A DNA stretch of 64,000 nt from Sphagnum compactum (taxonomy: Eukaryota; Bryophyta; Sphagnopsida; Sphagnales). The stretch's first letter is position 1. Each line of letters opens with the position of its first letter. The position numbers and the translations under genes were made by a program. Positions 13,110 through 24,946 of this stretch are shown here, piece after piece. The notes below the pieces were generated by a model. It searched no databases, was not told where the DNA came from, and worked only from the letters and a program-made list of their open reading frames with translations. The stretch is from NCBI GenBank assembly GCA_965153455.1, contig OZ234498.1, positions 5,642,001 through 5,706,000 on the forward strand. The letters are read 5' to 3'.

Positions 13110-14460
13110 ATTAGGTTTTGCCATGATCAACCTAGATTTAGCCTTGGTTTAATTTAAGTTTAAACAAGGTTGAGTTTAATTTAAGTTTAACCTAGGCTTA
13201 ACTTCTAGGATTAATTTAAGTTTAACCTAAGTTTACATTTTAATTTAACATTTAAGTTTAAAACTCGTGTTTAACCTTTGGTTAAGTCGAGGTTAAATAT
13301 GTTCAGTTGTGTTTAATTAAGTTTATCCTAGGTTCAATTTTTAGGTTTAGCATCTAGGTATAACTTTAATTTAACCTTTCAGTTTAACCTAGGTTTAGTT
13401 TATGATTTAATCTTTTAAGTTTATACCAGGCTTAATTTAAGTTTAACCTAGGTTTAATTCAGGTGTAGTTTAGTTTTAACTTTTAAATCTAACTTTTAAA
13501 ATTCATTTAGGTTTAACTTTTAAATTTAACTCCTAGGTTTAGTCTAGGGTTAACCTTTAAGTTTGACTTTTCAACTTTACTTCTAGGTTTAGCTTACATA
13601 TAGTTTATAAATTTATCCTAGTTTTAACCTTTAAGTTTAGCCTTTAAATCAAATTTTTAGGTTTAGCTTCTAAATTTAACCTTCACATTTAACTTTTAAG
13701 TTTAATTTAAGTTTAACCTCTAGTTTTAGCTTATTATTAACTTGTAAATTTAGCCTTCAAATTTATCATAGGTTTAGCTTATAAATTTAGGTTGTTGGTT
13801 TAGTATATAGGTTTAACTTATGTTTAACCTCTAAATTTAGCTTTTAACCTCGTTTTAGTTTTTAAATTTAAACTAGGTTTAGTTTTAAGTTTAGCTTTTA
13901 GGTTTAACTTATACATTTAGTTTATATGTTTAACTTGTAAGTTTAACCTTTAAATTTAGCCTATAAATTTAGCCTAGGTTTAGATTAAGCTAGCCTATAA
14001 TAGGAAAACCTAGTTTAGTGTAAGTTAGACTTAATGGGTGGCTTCAATTAGTCTAGGTCAACCTAAGTTAGTTTAAGGTTACCTAAACTAACCTAAGTTT
14101 AATTATGTTAATGTTGATCACTTTGTGATGATTAATTATGTTATAGATAAAAAGTTATGGTGCAATGGTAAAGGATTTCAACCTTCAAAATGAAGGTGAG
14201 AAGTTCAACTCCTTGCACTTGTGACCTAGGGAACTTAGCCTAGGTTTCTTGCTTAAATAACTTACCTAACTTACTTTGGGATTTTCACATTTGCAACCTA
14301 GGAAACCTAGCCTTGGTAATTTACCTAGTTATTTTAGGTCTTCACAAATTGCAACCTAGGAAACCTAACTTCGGTTCCTTGCCTATGTAGCTTACCTAAC
14401 TTATTGTAGGTTTGTTTTTAGTTTAATCTTAGGTGGCCTAAGCTATGCTCCTATGCTAGG
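13110..14460. repeat. Degenerate short-period array of TTTAACCTAGG / TTTAAGTTTA units
   Basis: About 1.3 kb is built almost entirely from variants of AAGTTTAACCTAGGTTTA and its partial inverse, with a loose 10-20 bp spacing. CCTAGG palindromes recur. Toward 14.0-14.5 kb the units shift to CTTAGCCTAGG-type words and enclose a tRNA-like fragment. There is no coding frame. Confidence 0.8.
14157..14218 (+). mobile_element. tRNA-like fragment, probable SINE head
   Basis: TGGTGCAATGG at about 14158 fits an RNA polymerase III A box and AGTTCAACTCC at about 14202 fits a B box, at tRNA-like spacing. Between them ACCTT and AAGGT could form an anticodon stem with a 7-base loop. The T stem pairs poorly and loop position 33 is not T, so it is not a working tRNA gene. 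A tRNA-derived SINE remnant is the likely reading. Confidence 0.45.
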
Positions 14461-17400
14461 TCACTTAGTTAAGACCACTTAGCCTAAGTTAGGCTCCTTA
14501 AGCTTTGGTTGCCACATGGCATCACATTTAATTGGACCAAGAAATGTTTATTTCCTTAGCTTTATGCTACCATGTGGTAGTCCATAAATGGTCAATAATT
14601 TTTTTAATTTGGAATAGTTTGTTGTTTGTTAAGAAGAAATTAATTTAAAAATTGTGATATATATTCTTTAAGTTAATCTTAACCAGTGGATGCATTTTCC
14701 ATAATTATTATTCAATTTAATATTACAAAATGCAACAACCATGATTTAATGATCGTCGAAGATCATGATCATCCATGGCATGGAATAAATGATTATGGTC
14801 ATGGTCACAATGATATAACATAAGAAACAAATCTGAATCAAATAAATAATCATGTAATTGCTAAGGATTATATAATTAAAATTTATAGTCATAGATGGAA
14901 TCATAGATGACACCTTTTGGCATAGTGTTATGATTGATAAGATCTATGTCTCTAATTTTGCCCACATTTAAAGTAATTAACACATTGTTCAATGTGGTTT
15001 TCAATGCAATTATATCATCAATGCAAATTGAATTTATGTGATAATTATTTGTAAGTGGGTTTATAAAGGAATTATTATTAATACCTTGTTGAAAAGGCAC
15101 TAAGATGACTTGAATCCTTAAATCTGTAAGAAGTTATTGGAGATCCCACATCACAAAAATTTGTTGATAGTAATTTTTTGCATTGTGGTTACAAAAAAAA
15201 ATGGAAACAATTAGAAACAAGTTAATGCAAGTTCATTAAAAAAGCAAAAACTTTGGAATTTTTTGGCCAACCTCTCAAAACTAATCTTGTAATTTTTTCC
15301 AAAATCATCAAAAATTTTGAAATACATTATTGTAAAAATCTATGAGCTTTACATGTTGTAAATATCTATGAACCCTTAAATATGAACATTTAATAACATG
15401 AATAATCACCTATAGGTAACACATAAGAAATTATATTCAATAAGCATCTACATTTAATTGATTTTTTTGTTTTAATAAAATAATTGGGTCACTTTTTTGT
15501 TTTCTAATGTAAAGTCAACTAATTTTTTTAATTTGTCGGGAAATTTTGCCAAATTGATGATATCACAAAATTGAAAAAGAAATTGGTCAACTTAAAGGGC
15601 AAGATTGACATGGCTTATTACAGAGCAACCATGTGGCAAACCTTCTTCAAATGTGCCCTTTGATGCATTGTCAAATGCCTTTTTTTTTAATAAAAAAACA
15701 CCATTGCTAACATCAGGAGAATTACACACTAATTTGGAGGAATGTGCTTGTTGACATGTTGCACCATCACCAATGAATGTCATAGTGGGAAGTTTGCAGA
15801 GTGAGGGGGTTGGTTTGAAAGGTGGTGTCTAGGAGGTTCATAATGTCATTGTCATTGCCATTGTTGAAACTTTGATGATGAAGTAGGAGGGGGGCAATGG
15901 TCTCCTTGGCTTTTGGCATTGTAAAGCATGATGTGGGAAAACTAGGAACTTTAATGTTGAAACTTCCCAATTGTTTGTATGTGTGAATTTGGCAAGGGTG
16001 TGAAGGGGGGGATCGTACTTGGAAGAACAAAAATTTTCAACAAAATATACTTATGAAAATAAATAAAATTGGCTTTAGATGTTTTAACCACATAACTCCT
16101 TTTGGTTTTTTGACTTTTTCCAATTTTACTTCATCCACCAAGAACAATAATTACTTCACAATCAAGTTGTCTTTGTGTTTTTCCTCCCTAAGTTAATGTC
16201 TTAGTCTAGTAAGAAGACTAAAATGAAAACACTATTTAGAAGAGGTTGAAATATTAACCATGGTTGGTAGCCACTCAAAGTTTTCCTTATTCTTCTTGTT
16301 CACTACCAAGTAACTAGCGAGAGCTTGTTAATGGTTAATAGCACATCAAGTGAAAACACATTAAAATCCCCTAAAATTATAATCAAACAATATAGTTTTT
16401 TGCATTTCAACATTTTGAAATGATGTGTACACCAAACTTGATGGCAATGTTGTGAATTTTGGGTAGATTTGAGAATTTTGGAACTTGGATTAATCAATTT
16501 TTCAAGAAAATCAATGAAAGATCTGAAGATTTTGTATGCAATGAGTACATTTGGACATGTCATAAAGTATGAAAAGTGAAATATATTTTAAAAGTGAAGA
16601 ACTATAGGTGATATTTTTGCATGAAATTTTAGGTGAAGAATGAATATGATATAAAAATAAAAAATCCACCAAAATTTGTGAAAATTATCACATTTGCTAT
16701 AACATTTTGATTGCCATGTGCAATTTTTTAATGTCTATAAGCCATAAAAACTTTATCATTAAACATTTTCATCAAAGAAACACTGATGATGAAAGAGGAT
16801 AACATCCTTGAATTGAACATGGTTTTTGTTTTGCATTTTATTCCTTTGTTACTGGAACAAGTCACCTAACATGACACTTTATAATCGTCATAAAATTGTA
16901 GCAATTAAAACATAAAACATTAAAACACATTTCAAATATCCTTTTGTTTCAACTTCTCCATTTTAATTTACACCTCGTGAATTTTTTTGTTTAAAACGAA
17001 GATTCTATGACAAATGAAAATGAAATAATACTAGAAAATGAATCATGTGACATTTTTTGAATCAAGTTTATATGAAAAACTAACTTTTGACATTAAGTAT
17101 GGAGGAAAATAAGAGTTCGTAAACACAATCCAACACTATTGATAGTGATGAATAACTAATGAAATTAAATTTGTAAAAATTCCACGCGCAAAAAGAAATA
17201 TGGAGTCCCCATGATTGAAATGCATTGTGTTGGTTCTTTCATGTTGTAAATGTCAATAATATTGTTGATGGAAAAAACCTCAAATCATGTGTTGCATTTT
17301 TTGACCAGTCTTATGATTTTTAATCTAAAAATAAAAGAAAGGAAAGGAATTATATCATATTATAAAAAAATGGAATAACAAAATTGAAATACATGTGAAT

Positions 17401-17545
17401 GCAAATCATTATGTTTTGCTAGCAAAAATATTTGATGAGAAAATGAATAGTCCATTGAGAGTTGTATTGGAAAGACAACCCACAAAAAAGAAACTTAATG
17501 CGTCTAATTCTAAAACATCAAAGTTTTTTTATTTCAAAAGATCCT
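14461..17545. other. AT-rich intergenic DNA, nothing recognised
   Basis: Only short open frames (under 90 codons) in AT-rich sequence are present. A slightly less AT-rich block near 15.6-16.0 kb holds two unconvincing minus-strand frames of 63 and 87 codons. Confidence 0.55.
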
Positions 17546-17549
17546 TTTC

Positions 17550-19090
17550 AAAATGATGTTGTGCAACAAAAATAAATTATGCAAGACCTTGGCCTTTTAG
17601 TTGTCAAATATCACATACCTATTCAATTTGTGAAGAGTACATGATTGAAGTGTCTTGTAATGCATTTATGTCCAAGAGTTGTGTTTCCTTTGAGATTTTT
17701 TTTTTCACAAGAGGTTTTACTTGATTTGGTGGATAAGCCAAAACAAGAATATGCCTTGCCAAAATTGAAAGAATGTTATTGTGTAATAATTAATTTTGAT
17801 TTATGGATGTTAAAAAGGAGCTCAAAGAAAGCACATGATGTTTTTGCCTTGGTGATTAGTATTTTAGGTATGCATTGGCAATCTAAACATATCACAATAG
17901 GGTTGTTTGAGGCAAGTGAAACTATAGGTTATGCTTTGGCAAGAAATCTGATTGAATTGTTGAATAAATATGGCTTAAAAAAGAAAATTATTGTGCATGT
18001 AAAGGATGAAGGTGCAAATTTGAATGCAATGACATCAACACAGAATTGTGAACTTTTGGTTCGGAAGAAAGTTTCCAAGCTACCTGTTTTGGCCATTGCA
18101 TTTTCCAAGGGATGCCAATATGGGACAACATAAAAAAAAACTTGTAAAAAATTTGAATATGTTTCAATTTTGTGTATTTAGTCTCATTTACAAAAGTGTA
18201 TGATTTGGTAATTTTGTTTGACAAAGATAGATAGGAGTCGAATAAGGCTTATATTGATTTTGGAATTCATTCAAGAAAGTTAAATATTGTAAAAACAAGG
18301 TAATTCTCAAAAAATATTTTATATATTCTAGTTATAAATTGGTTTGTAGTCTTTTCTTTATTATTAAAAATATATTAACATTTTGTTGAATATCTTATAG
18401 GATTGTAGGCAAAATAATCTTGTTCTAAAAGGCCTAATTATTTCAAATGGCCATTGTGTCAAATTCCCAATTTATGAATCTTTGTTTCATGTCTTCATTT
18501 ATTGGTTGTGAACAAGACATTTCGATTGTTGAAGAGTATGATAAAAAATCCTTACATCTTATGTTTTTGAAGTGTTATCATCATTTACAATCCTATGAAA
18601 AATTATTAAATTAATTTTGTAGGCAAAAAAGTTGATGAAGACTACAACATGGAGTAACACAATTGAACTAGTCAAAAAACTAGTTAATATAAAGTTTGTT
18701 AATTTTTAGGATATTTCAAATGGATGCTAAAGAGATTAAAAATGCTCTCCAGTGGTCACAAAAACATGAATCCATTTTTTCCATTTTTAGTTTTTTTGCT
18801 TGGCAAATATTGGGAATTGTTGGATCACAAATAAAGACTAAAAGAATTTTTTCTTTAACCAACATATTCACCAACCATAGAAGATGTTGTTTATAATTTC
18901 ATAAAACTTCAAAAAATTAATATGTTAAAACAAGAATTGGCCTAATGACCCAAGAGTTGGTTGCAAATCTCCTTGCAATATAGTAGCGTTTATTGAGATG
19001 GATGACCATTTAGAAGAGGAGTCAAAAAACTCGACAATGAAGTTGAAATTTGAAAAAAAAACCTTGAATTTATGCATTTTCATAATGCTT
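17550..19090 (+). pseudogene. Decayed hAT-family transposase
   Basis: The plus strand shows an RNase H-like transposase core: DLGLLVVKYHIPIQFV with a stop just after it, then an open stretch at 17645-18133 with NFDLWM, AHDVFALVIS and KDEGANLNAM. After a broken middle part, 18770-18900 has FFAWQILGIVGSQIKTKRIF, which resembles the hAT C-terminal dimerisation region, and KNWPNDPRVGCKSPCN follows near 18930-18985. Stops and frameshifts interrupt it throughout, so it cannot be active. The orientation and order of these blocks match a single old insertion. No terminal repeats or target duplication were found by eye. Confidence 0.7.
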
Positions 19091-19276
19091 TTGTAAGTTG
19101 TTTTCATTTTCATTTTAATTAAAAATTTAATATAATTTTTTTGATACTGAGTTGTCAAAACCATTTCTGAAAATTATCAATACAAAAAGTTATGATAATT
19201 GGCTTGACTAAAAACTTGATGGATTATTTTTTTTGAAGTTTTGAAACCTTGGATGATTTTAAAAAAAAATTAGAAC

Positions 19277-19279
<3 letters not shown>

Positions 19280-19314
<35 letters not shown>
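19280..19314. repeat. (TA)n microsatellite
   Basis: A pure TA run of about 34 bases separates the hAT remnant from the piggyBac-like fragment. Confidence 0.95.
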
Positions 19315-19315
<1 letters not shown>

Positions 19316-19504
19316 CATGTTTTTAAAAATAGTCCTAAGAACTGGAACTAGTGGTTCTCACAAAAAATGAGAATCACCCAACATTAGTAATTTCCTAATT
19401 TGACAACAAATTAGTTTCCATTTTGTCCACCACTTTTAATCCAATTGACCTTGCAAGTGCCACATTTGCCATTTGATGGCATCTAATTGGTCAACTAGAG
19501 ATCT

Positions 19505-19797
19505 CTTCTAACCCAATGCTAGTGCATTACTAGGAGCACATGTGTGGAGTTGATGTCCAAGATCAACTTTGTGGATATTATACTTTACAAAATAGGGATC
19601 ACAAATGGTGGCATTGGGTCATGTTCGATATCATTGATCCCACCATTATAAATTTGTACATTATGTTCAAGGTGCATACGACTTGGCTTAACAAGTTGGT
19701 GGAAACAATGTCACATTTGACGTTCAACATGGCTTTGGCTAGGGCTTTCATAAAAGAAAGGGTGCATGTTTTACTCCAAAAACATCAACAATGGTAG
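19505..19797 (+). pseudogene. PiggyBac-like transposase fragment
   Basis: The frame 19540-19797 starts with CGVDVQDQLCGYYTLQNRDH then KWWHWVMFDIID and YIMFKVH. VDxxDQ...YY....KWW is typical of the DDE_Tnp_1_7 (piggyBac-derived) transposase core. Only the C-terminal part of that domain is present, about 85 codons, with no upstream continuation in frame. It is a fossil piece. Confidence 0.65.
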
Positions 19798-21680
19798 GGA
19801 TCGTTAAAGGTAGAAACAGCCAGGCTAATTAACGGTGAATTTTTTTACCATCTTTTGTTTACCTAGGTGATGAAGTTAATGGAGTGGTTAGTTTTTGAGG
19901 ATAAGGATTGGTATTTGTTATCCAATAAACTAATGGATGGGTGGAAAAGATTAGGGTAAGGAAAAGAAGATAAGGAAACTCACACGTGTGATGGGTAGCC
20001 TTTTCTAGTTCCTTATTTATCCTTCAAGGAAGAAGAAGGGGGATGATTTTCAAGGTAGCATGGTAGGAAAAGATATGGAGATGTGGGGGAGAATTGGTAG
20101 GAGAATCACGTATTTATTATTGTGTAATGGAAAATGATTGAAAGTTGTGTGACAAATGCATTATTTCTTCTTGTTTGTATTGACTTCTAAGAATGGTAAG
20201 GAAAGTAGTTCCTTTTTAGTTGATGTAAACTATTAATTTCTTAATTTGATTCTTCTTTTCTTTTGCAATGAAATTATTTTCTATATGAAGGTAGGGTTAT
20301 TGTAGGAGGGTAGTTGTCACTATAGAGCGAGCAATAGTATGAAAGTAGACATTGGATTTAAGGGTTATAGAAGGTAGATTGATATTGTAAATGGTAGGTC
20401 GAAGCTATAAAACGTCTATGGGTATTGCAGATGATAGGCAACAACTACAAGAGGTTTGCAAGTGCTTTGGTTCTTCTTTCAAATTTGCAGATGACAATAG
20501 GTGTAGCATGACGGTAATTGTTGAAGGATAGTAGTTGTCGTAGGACAATGGCATTTTAAACCATAGCTATGAAATACATCTATAATGAAATTTACATTAT
20601 ATTATTCAACAAATGTTATATCATATATAATTAGATTGTGTTTCATGAAGTTCTAGTTTATTAAAATTATGGGAAAAAAATTATCAATAAAAATTTAATG
20701 ATAAAATAAAACATTCATCCATAATTTTGATGGAATTTTTATTATTAAAAACATGTATTAAATGAATTTTATTTTCATTGGTTTATATAAAATTTTTAAA
20801 AAAAGGTCATGTTGCTCTATGAAAATTGAGCCAATCATCCAAAAATATATATGATATTAGTGCGTTCAATTATAGGTTTCCTACCTTTTGTGGCATTGTT
20901 TTGTGATGAATTTTCAGAGTTATATAACTTTTTAAACATTTTTATTTAGTAGCCATCTATGGCTCAATTTTCATCAAACGGTAATAAAATCAGAAATAAT
21001 ATTGTGGCAATTGTTCAACAAGGGACTTCCTTGCCTTTCGTGGCATTTTGTGATGAATTTTCAAAATTCTATAACTTTTTTTGTTTTATATATATTTTGA
21101 ATTCTTCAAATTGCATGGGTGGACATATGTAGGTAGGCATGGTATTTTGTGATCAATTTTTAATTTTGTATAACTTTTATTTTTTTTAAAAACTATTTTG
21201 AATTTGTCTAAATTGCATATAGGCTGGACATATGTAGGTAGGCACATGTAGAAAATTATCATTTCGTAGAAAAGAAATATTTCCATGGGAACGTGGGAAC
21301 ATATAAAATTGGGGGAGCTCAAGAGAAAATAAATTCGGATTTTCTCTTCCAAAAATTTGAATCGATCCTAATTCCTATTTTTTTTAAAAAGGCACAATTC
21401 CATTTTTAAGGGTTTTTTTTTTCTATTGTAAATTCAACTAATTTTGCTATTGTTTGGAAAAATTCACGAACTTTTTCAATATCACAAAATTGATTGAAAA
21501 AAAAAAAATTGAAATAAAATGAAAAGCATGATTTGTGTCTTAAGAAAACAACTTTTTTTTCAGCAACAAACAATTCACGTCCACAAAATGCAATTAAAAT
21601 ATGTTTCTCTCTTCTTAATAACGTTTTGAACCCTTTGGGCCCTCGATTAACATCTGAATGCCAATGGCATGTGGATTGAT
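19798..21680. other. AT-rich intergenic DNA with a ~110-bp near-repeat
   Basis: No gene is seen. Phrases such as TGTGATGAATTTTCA followed by a TATAACTTTTT run recur near 20.9, 21.05 and 21.15 kb, and GGACATATGTAGGTAGGCA recurs at about 21120 and 21224, showing a small local duplication. Confidence 0.55.
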
Positions 21681-23599
21681 GGCATATGGATTGGGACGTG
21701 GGAAAAGGAAGACGGAGGAGGAGGAGGAGGACGAGGCCGGTAGTGCGAACTGCTTTTCTCGTTTGTCGAACTTCGCTTTCTCTGATCGTCTGGATCATCG
21801 CGCATCGCTTTGAATTCGTATCTCAGGTCGGCATTCCAACTCCTTCTCTTGATTCTTTTCTTCCCTTTTGGTTCCTCCTGATTTGTATCTGTTTCTTGTT
21901 TTGTTTCACGGTCTTTTTGTTGTTTTATTCAAAAAAACAATTGCGTCGTGTCGTCGTGAAAAAATATTCCCCTTGTTTGCCTGGATTTGCTCTTGCAAAA
22001 TCGTTTTCCGGCTACCTATCTGCTCATGTGCTTTTCTAGTTAAGAGCATTGTCGGATTCGTGACGAGGACCTCAGCAGCTTTGCTATGCTGATGTTTTGT
22101 TTCTCACTGTTTTTGTTTTTGTTGGTTTCCTGCTCTGTTCTTTGCTCGATCTTCTTTAAATTTGCTCGCCTATGGTTATCCTCCTTTGACTATAGAAAAA
22201 GTTTGAAATCAATTCGACCTCCGTTCCTTTTCCATTTCACGACGATGTTTTTCTCTCTTAGCTTGTTATCATCCCCGACCGAACCAAGACGAGAGATAAG
22301 TTTATAATAGACCTCGATGTTCATACTTCGTTGTTTTGCTGTATCTTGTTTCAATTCATCGAATCCAAAACAAGCGATGTATTCAACATCGAACACAGCG
22401 AGCGCATACCGGATCGGATGTTGTTGCAATTCCTTCACTTATTGCTATCATAATCATCGGAAAACAAACCTGGAAAACAGCAACGGAAGGCAATTTCGTG
22501 TCAAACATACCGCAGGCCTAGATAGTGGATTCCGATGCGTCTACAAACTCTCAGTTAGTTGCCTCCAATATGTGTAGGCTGTCTACCTACTGGGAGTTCA
22601 ACTTTTGCAATAGAAATCTTCCGTTTGTGGATTGCGGTTCGTTGCACCGGATTTTGAACATCCACAGTCGCTTTCCCACCAGCGATGACCGTTAGAAAAT
22701 CGTCGTTCTCCGACAAGGTTTGGCCAGCAAAAGCCTCAAGAATATTGGTAGAGAAAGCTGTCGCCAGAGATGGCTCTTTTTGTGGTCCTCTTGACAATAT
22801 CCCTCTCAGGGATCGTTGTGAACATTTCGCGCTCTTTCTCGTGACTAAGTCTTTACCATGTTCATCATATTTCGCACGAAGCTCATGTTCTGCATTGATT
22901 CGTTTACTGGTTTGTGCAGGAGTTAAAAGAGTGCTGGATCTATGCTTGACCTGGGGTTTGTGATCATGGATTTACATGGTTTGAAAGGAAGTTAAGCAGG
23001 TCTGAGCATCTTAGAGTGAGAGTTACATCTTTGTACTAGTGAAAGCTCGGGACCATCGAGTTCAACTGAAGTCCATTCTTTTTACAAAGTTATCCAGTCT
23101 ACCTGCAATCAAGTGGTTTTAGTTAGAAGAGTTTTTCTTCATGGTTTTGCATCAGCATTGCGGAGGCCTACAAGTAGTGTAATGCAAACCAGGGAATGCC
23201 ATAAATCTTACTATTTCTGGTCTGCCAAGGTTTGGTGGTTTAGGGTTTAGGGTTGATTGTGTGGGCATGGTTTGTAAGCTTATGGCACTAGTACTAGAGG
23301 TGGCACAGACAGAAATGGAAGCTCTTTATTGACCTTTGCTCAGCAGTGGTGGCAAGCCAATTACGGCGGCTGGACAGGGTGGTTTCAAATGCATTTCTGG
23401 CCAATTCTTGTCATAGAACTGCTGCAGCTGTGGTGATGAAGATATGTTAACCTGAAATTTTCCAAGCAAGGGTTGACAGGACAAGTTAACAATCTTTCTG
23501 GAGAGCACCCATGTGCATTTTTGCATCTTAAGATTCTGATCAGACAAGCTGTTTGGTACTGATCTGCGATGTGTGATTTGATGAGACATCAATGACACC
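21681..23599 (+). promoter_or_regulatory. Presumed promoter and leader of the GST gene
   Basis: Base composition rises sharply at about 21690 (GGAGGAGGAGGAGGACGAGG) and stays gene-like up to the GST start at 23600. The stretch is T- and C-rich with many short frames but none I recognise. A TTTAGGGTTTAGGG motif is at about 23243. It may hold a 5' UTR with one or more introns. This is inferred from composition and position only. Confidence 0.4.
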
Positions 23600-24757
23600 A
23601 TGCAGCTGTATCACCATCCTCTGTCTACGAACAGCCAAAAGGTGCGGATTGCACTTGAAGAGAAAAACTTGTCTTACACTGTGCATAGAGTCAACCCTTT
23701 GAAGGCCAGAAACTTCAAGCCTGAATTTTTCAGGCTAAACCCTGGTGGGGCTCTGCCGGTCCTTAAAAATGGCAGTCTTGTGATTTGTGAGAGCCTCCCT
23801 ATCCTTGAGTGAGTTTTCTTCCCCTCTAGCTTTCCCTCTCTCTCTCAACGAATGCAAGTCTGACTTGCATTGTAACTGAAATAAATGAAATAAATGAGAG
23901 CTACGCTGGATATTTTGGAACTCTTCTCTCTTGTATCATAGTGTGTGCAAAAAGTGAAGTCAGCAAATGGTTCTCATAGATGGGAAGAAAAAAGTCTTGG
24001 TGTTGGGATTAACTCAGGTAAATCCATTTCCAGGAATGCACAATGATAGCCATTTAAACCTGAGGCTTGCAAAGACATTGGTAAATGGAAGTCTCTATTG
24101 CATGCAAGCTTCTGCACTTCATTTCCTGTTTTTCATTGCCTTTTTCAGCAATCCTAATAGGTTATCTGATGCAGCAGGTATATTGATACCATCAATGATC
24201 CATTCAGGCTCCATCAATGTGAGACAGTTCGAGAATGGGTCAGGAGGATTAATGAATGGGATGCAAAGCTATTGACTTTGAGCCATGTCCCAGAGAGGGT
24301 GTGGCGTTTTTTCAGCCGATTTAAAAGACACGTGCTGATAGCCAGCATGACAAAGAATCCAGATCTTGCTACTCTCTATCATACCAAGCTCAGAAGCATG
24401 CATGCAATTGAGGAGAATTTGAAGTCTATAGAGGAGCTTGCTGCCAACAAGCAGCAGTTGCATCGTCTGCTAGATGATGCAGAAGAGCAGCTGAGCACAA
24501 CACAATTTATTGCCGGATTCACGTTCTCAGTAGCTGATGCGGCATTCATGGCTGTTCTGGGTCGCATTGAGTTGCTAAAAGTAAGTGCAGAATATCTTCA
24601 ACCAAGACCCCAAGTTTCATTATACTGGAAGAGGATGAAGGAGAGGCCAAGCTACAAGCGAGTGATAGGGAAGTACTCTGCAAGGGTGATGCATCTGAAG
24701 TTTGTGATCCCATCCATCTGTAACGTCGGTATTAGGAAATTGTTCATGAGATTCTAG
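23600..24757 (+). CDS. TCHQD: TCHQD-class glutathione S-transferase, 2 exons
   Basis: Exons 23600-23808 and 24178-24757 join in phase to 262 residues. The protein starts MQLYHHPLSTNSQKVRIALE, the thioredoxin-fold start typical of this class, followed by NPGGALPVLKNGS, the cis-proline loop, and CESLPILEYID. The helical C-terminal domain has REWVRRINEWDAKLLTLSHV, FIAGFTFSVADAAFMAVLGR (the N-capping box region) and ERPSYKRVIGKY. Length and order match plant tetrachlorohydroquinone-dehalogenase-like GSTs. These are soluble enzymes that conjugate or transfer glutathione; the natural substrate in plants is not established. The exon 1 donor GTGAGT splits the Glu codon, and the acceptor at 24176-24177 restores it. 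Confidence 0.93.
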
Positions 24758-24940
24758 GATGCTGATAACCTAAGAGGTATGTATATTCTTACAGAGTGTT
24801 TGGATGTGAAACATGCTGTTGATTCTTTATCTTGTTCCTTGTTTGCTTTAGAATGAAGTTTTAGTTCAGCAGCCATACATTACGTCCCCTTCCAATTGCA
24901 CCCTTGAGATGATAATAATTGAGTGTTTATCTAGTGTATA

Positions 24941-24946
24941 AATAAA
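24941..24946 (+). terminator. AATAAA polyadenylation signal of the GST gene
   Basis: An AATAAA hexamer lies about 185 bp after the stop codon, in the usual range for a plant 3' UTR signal. Confidence 0.5.

Noticed and set aside
14157-14230. Working tRNA gene
   Set aside because: The T stem and acceptor stem do not pair properly and the anticodon loop lacks the conserved T33.
22555-22963. Overlapping frames of 80 and 92 codons upstream of the GST gene
   Set aside because: They look mildly protein-like but show no motif and lie in the presumed GST leader region; no splice-consistent extension was found.
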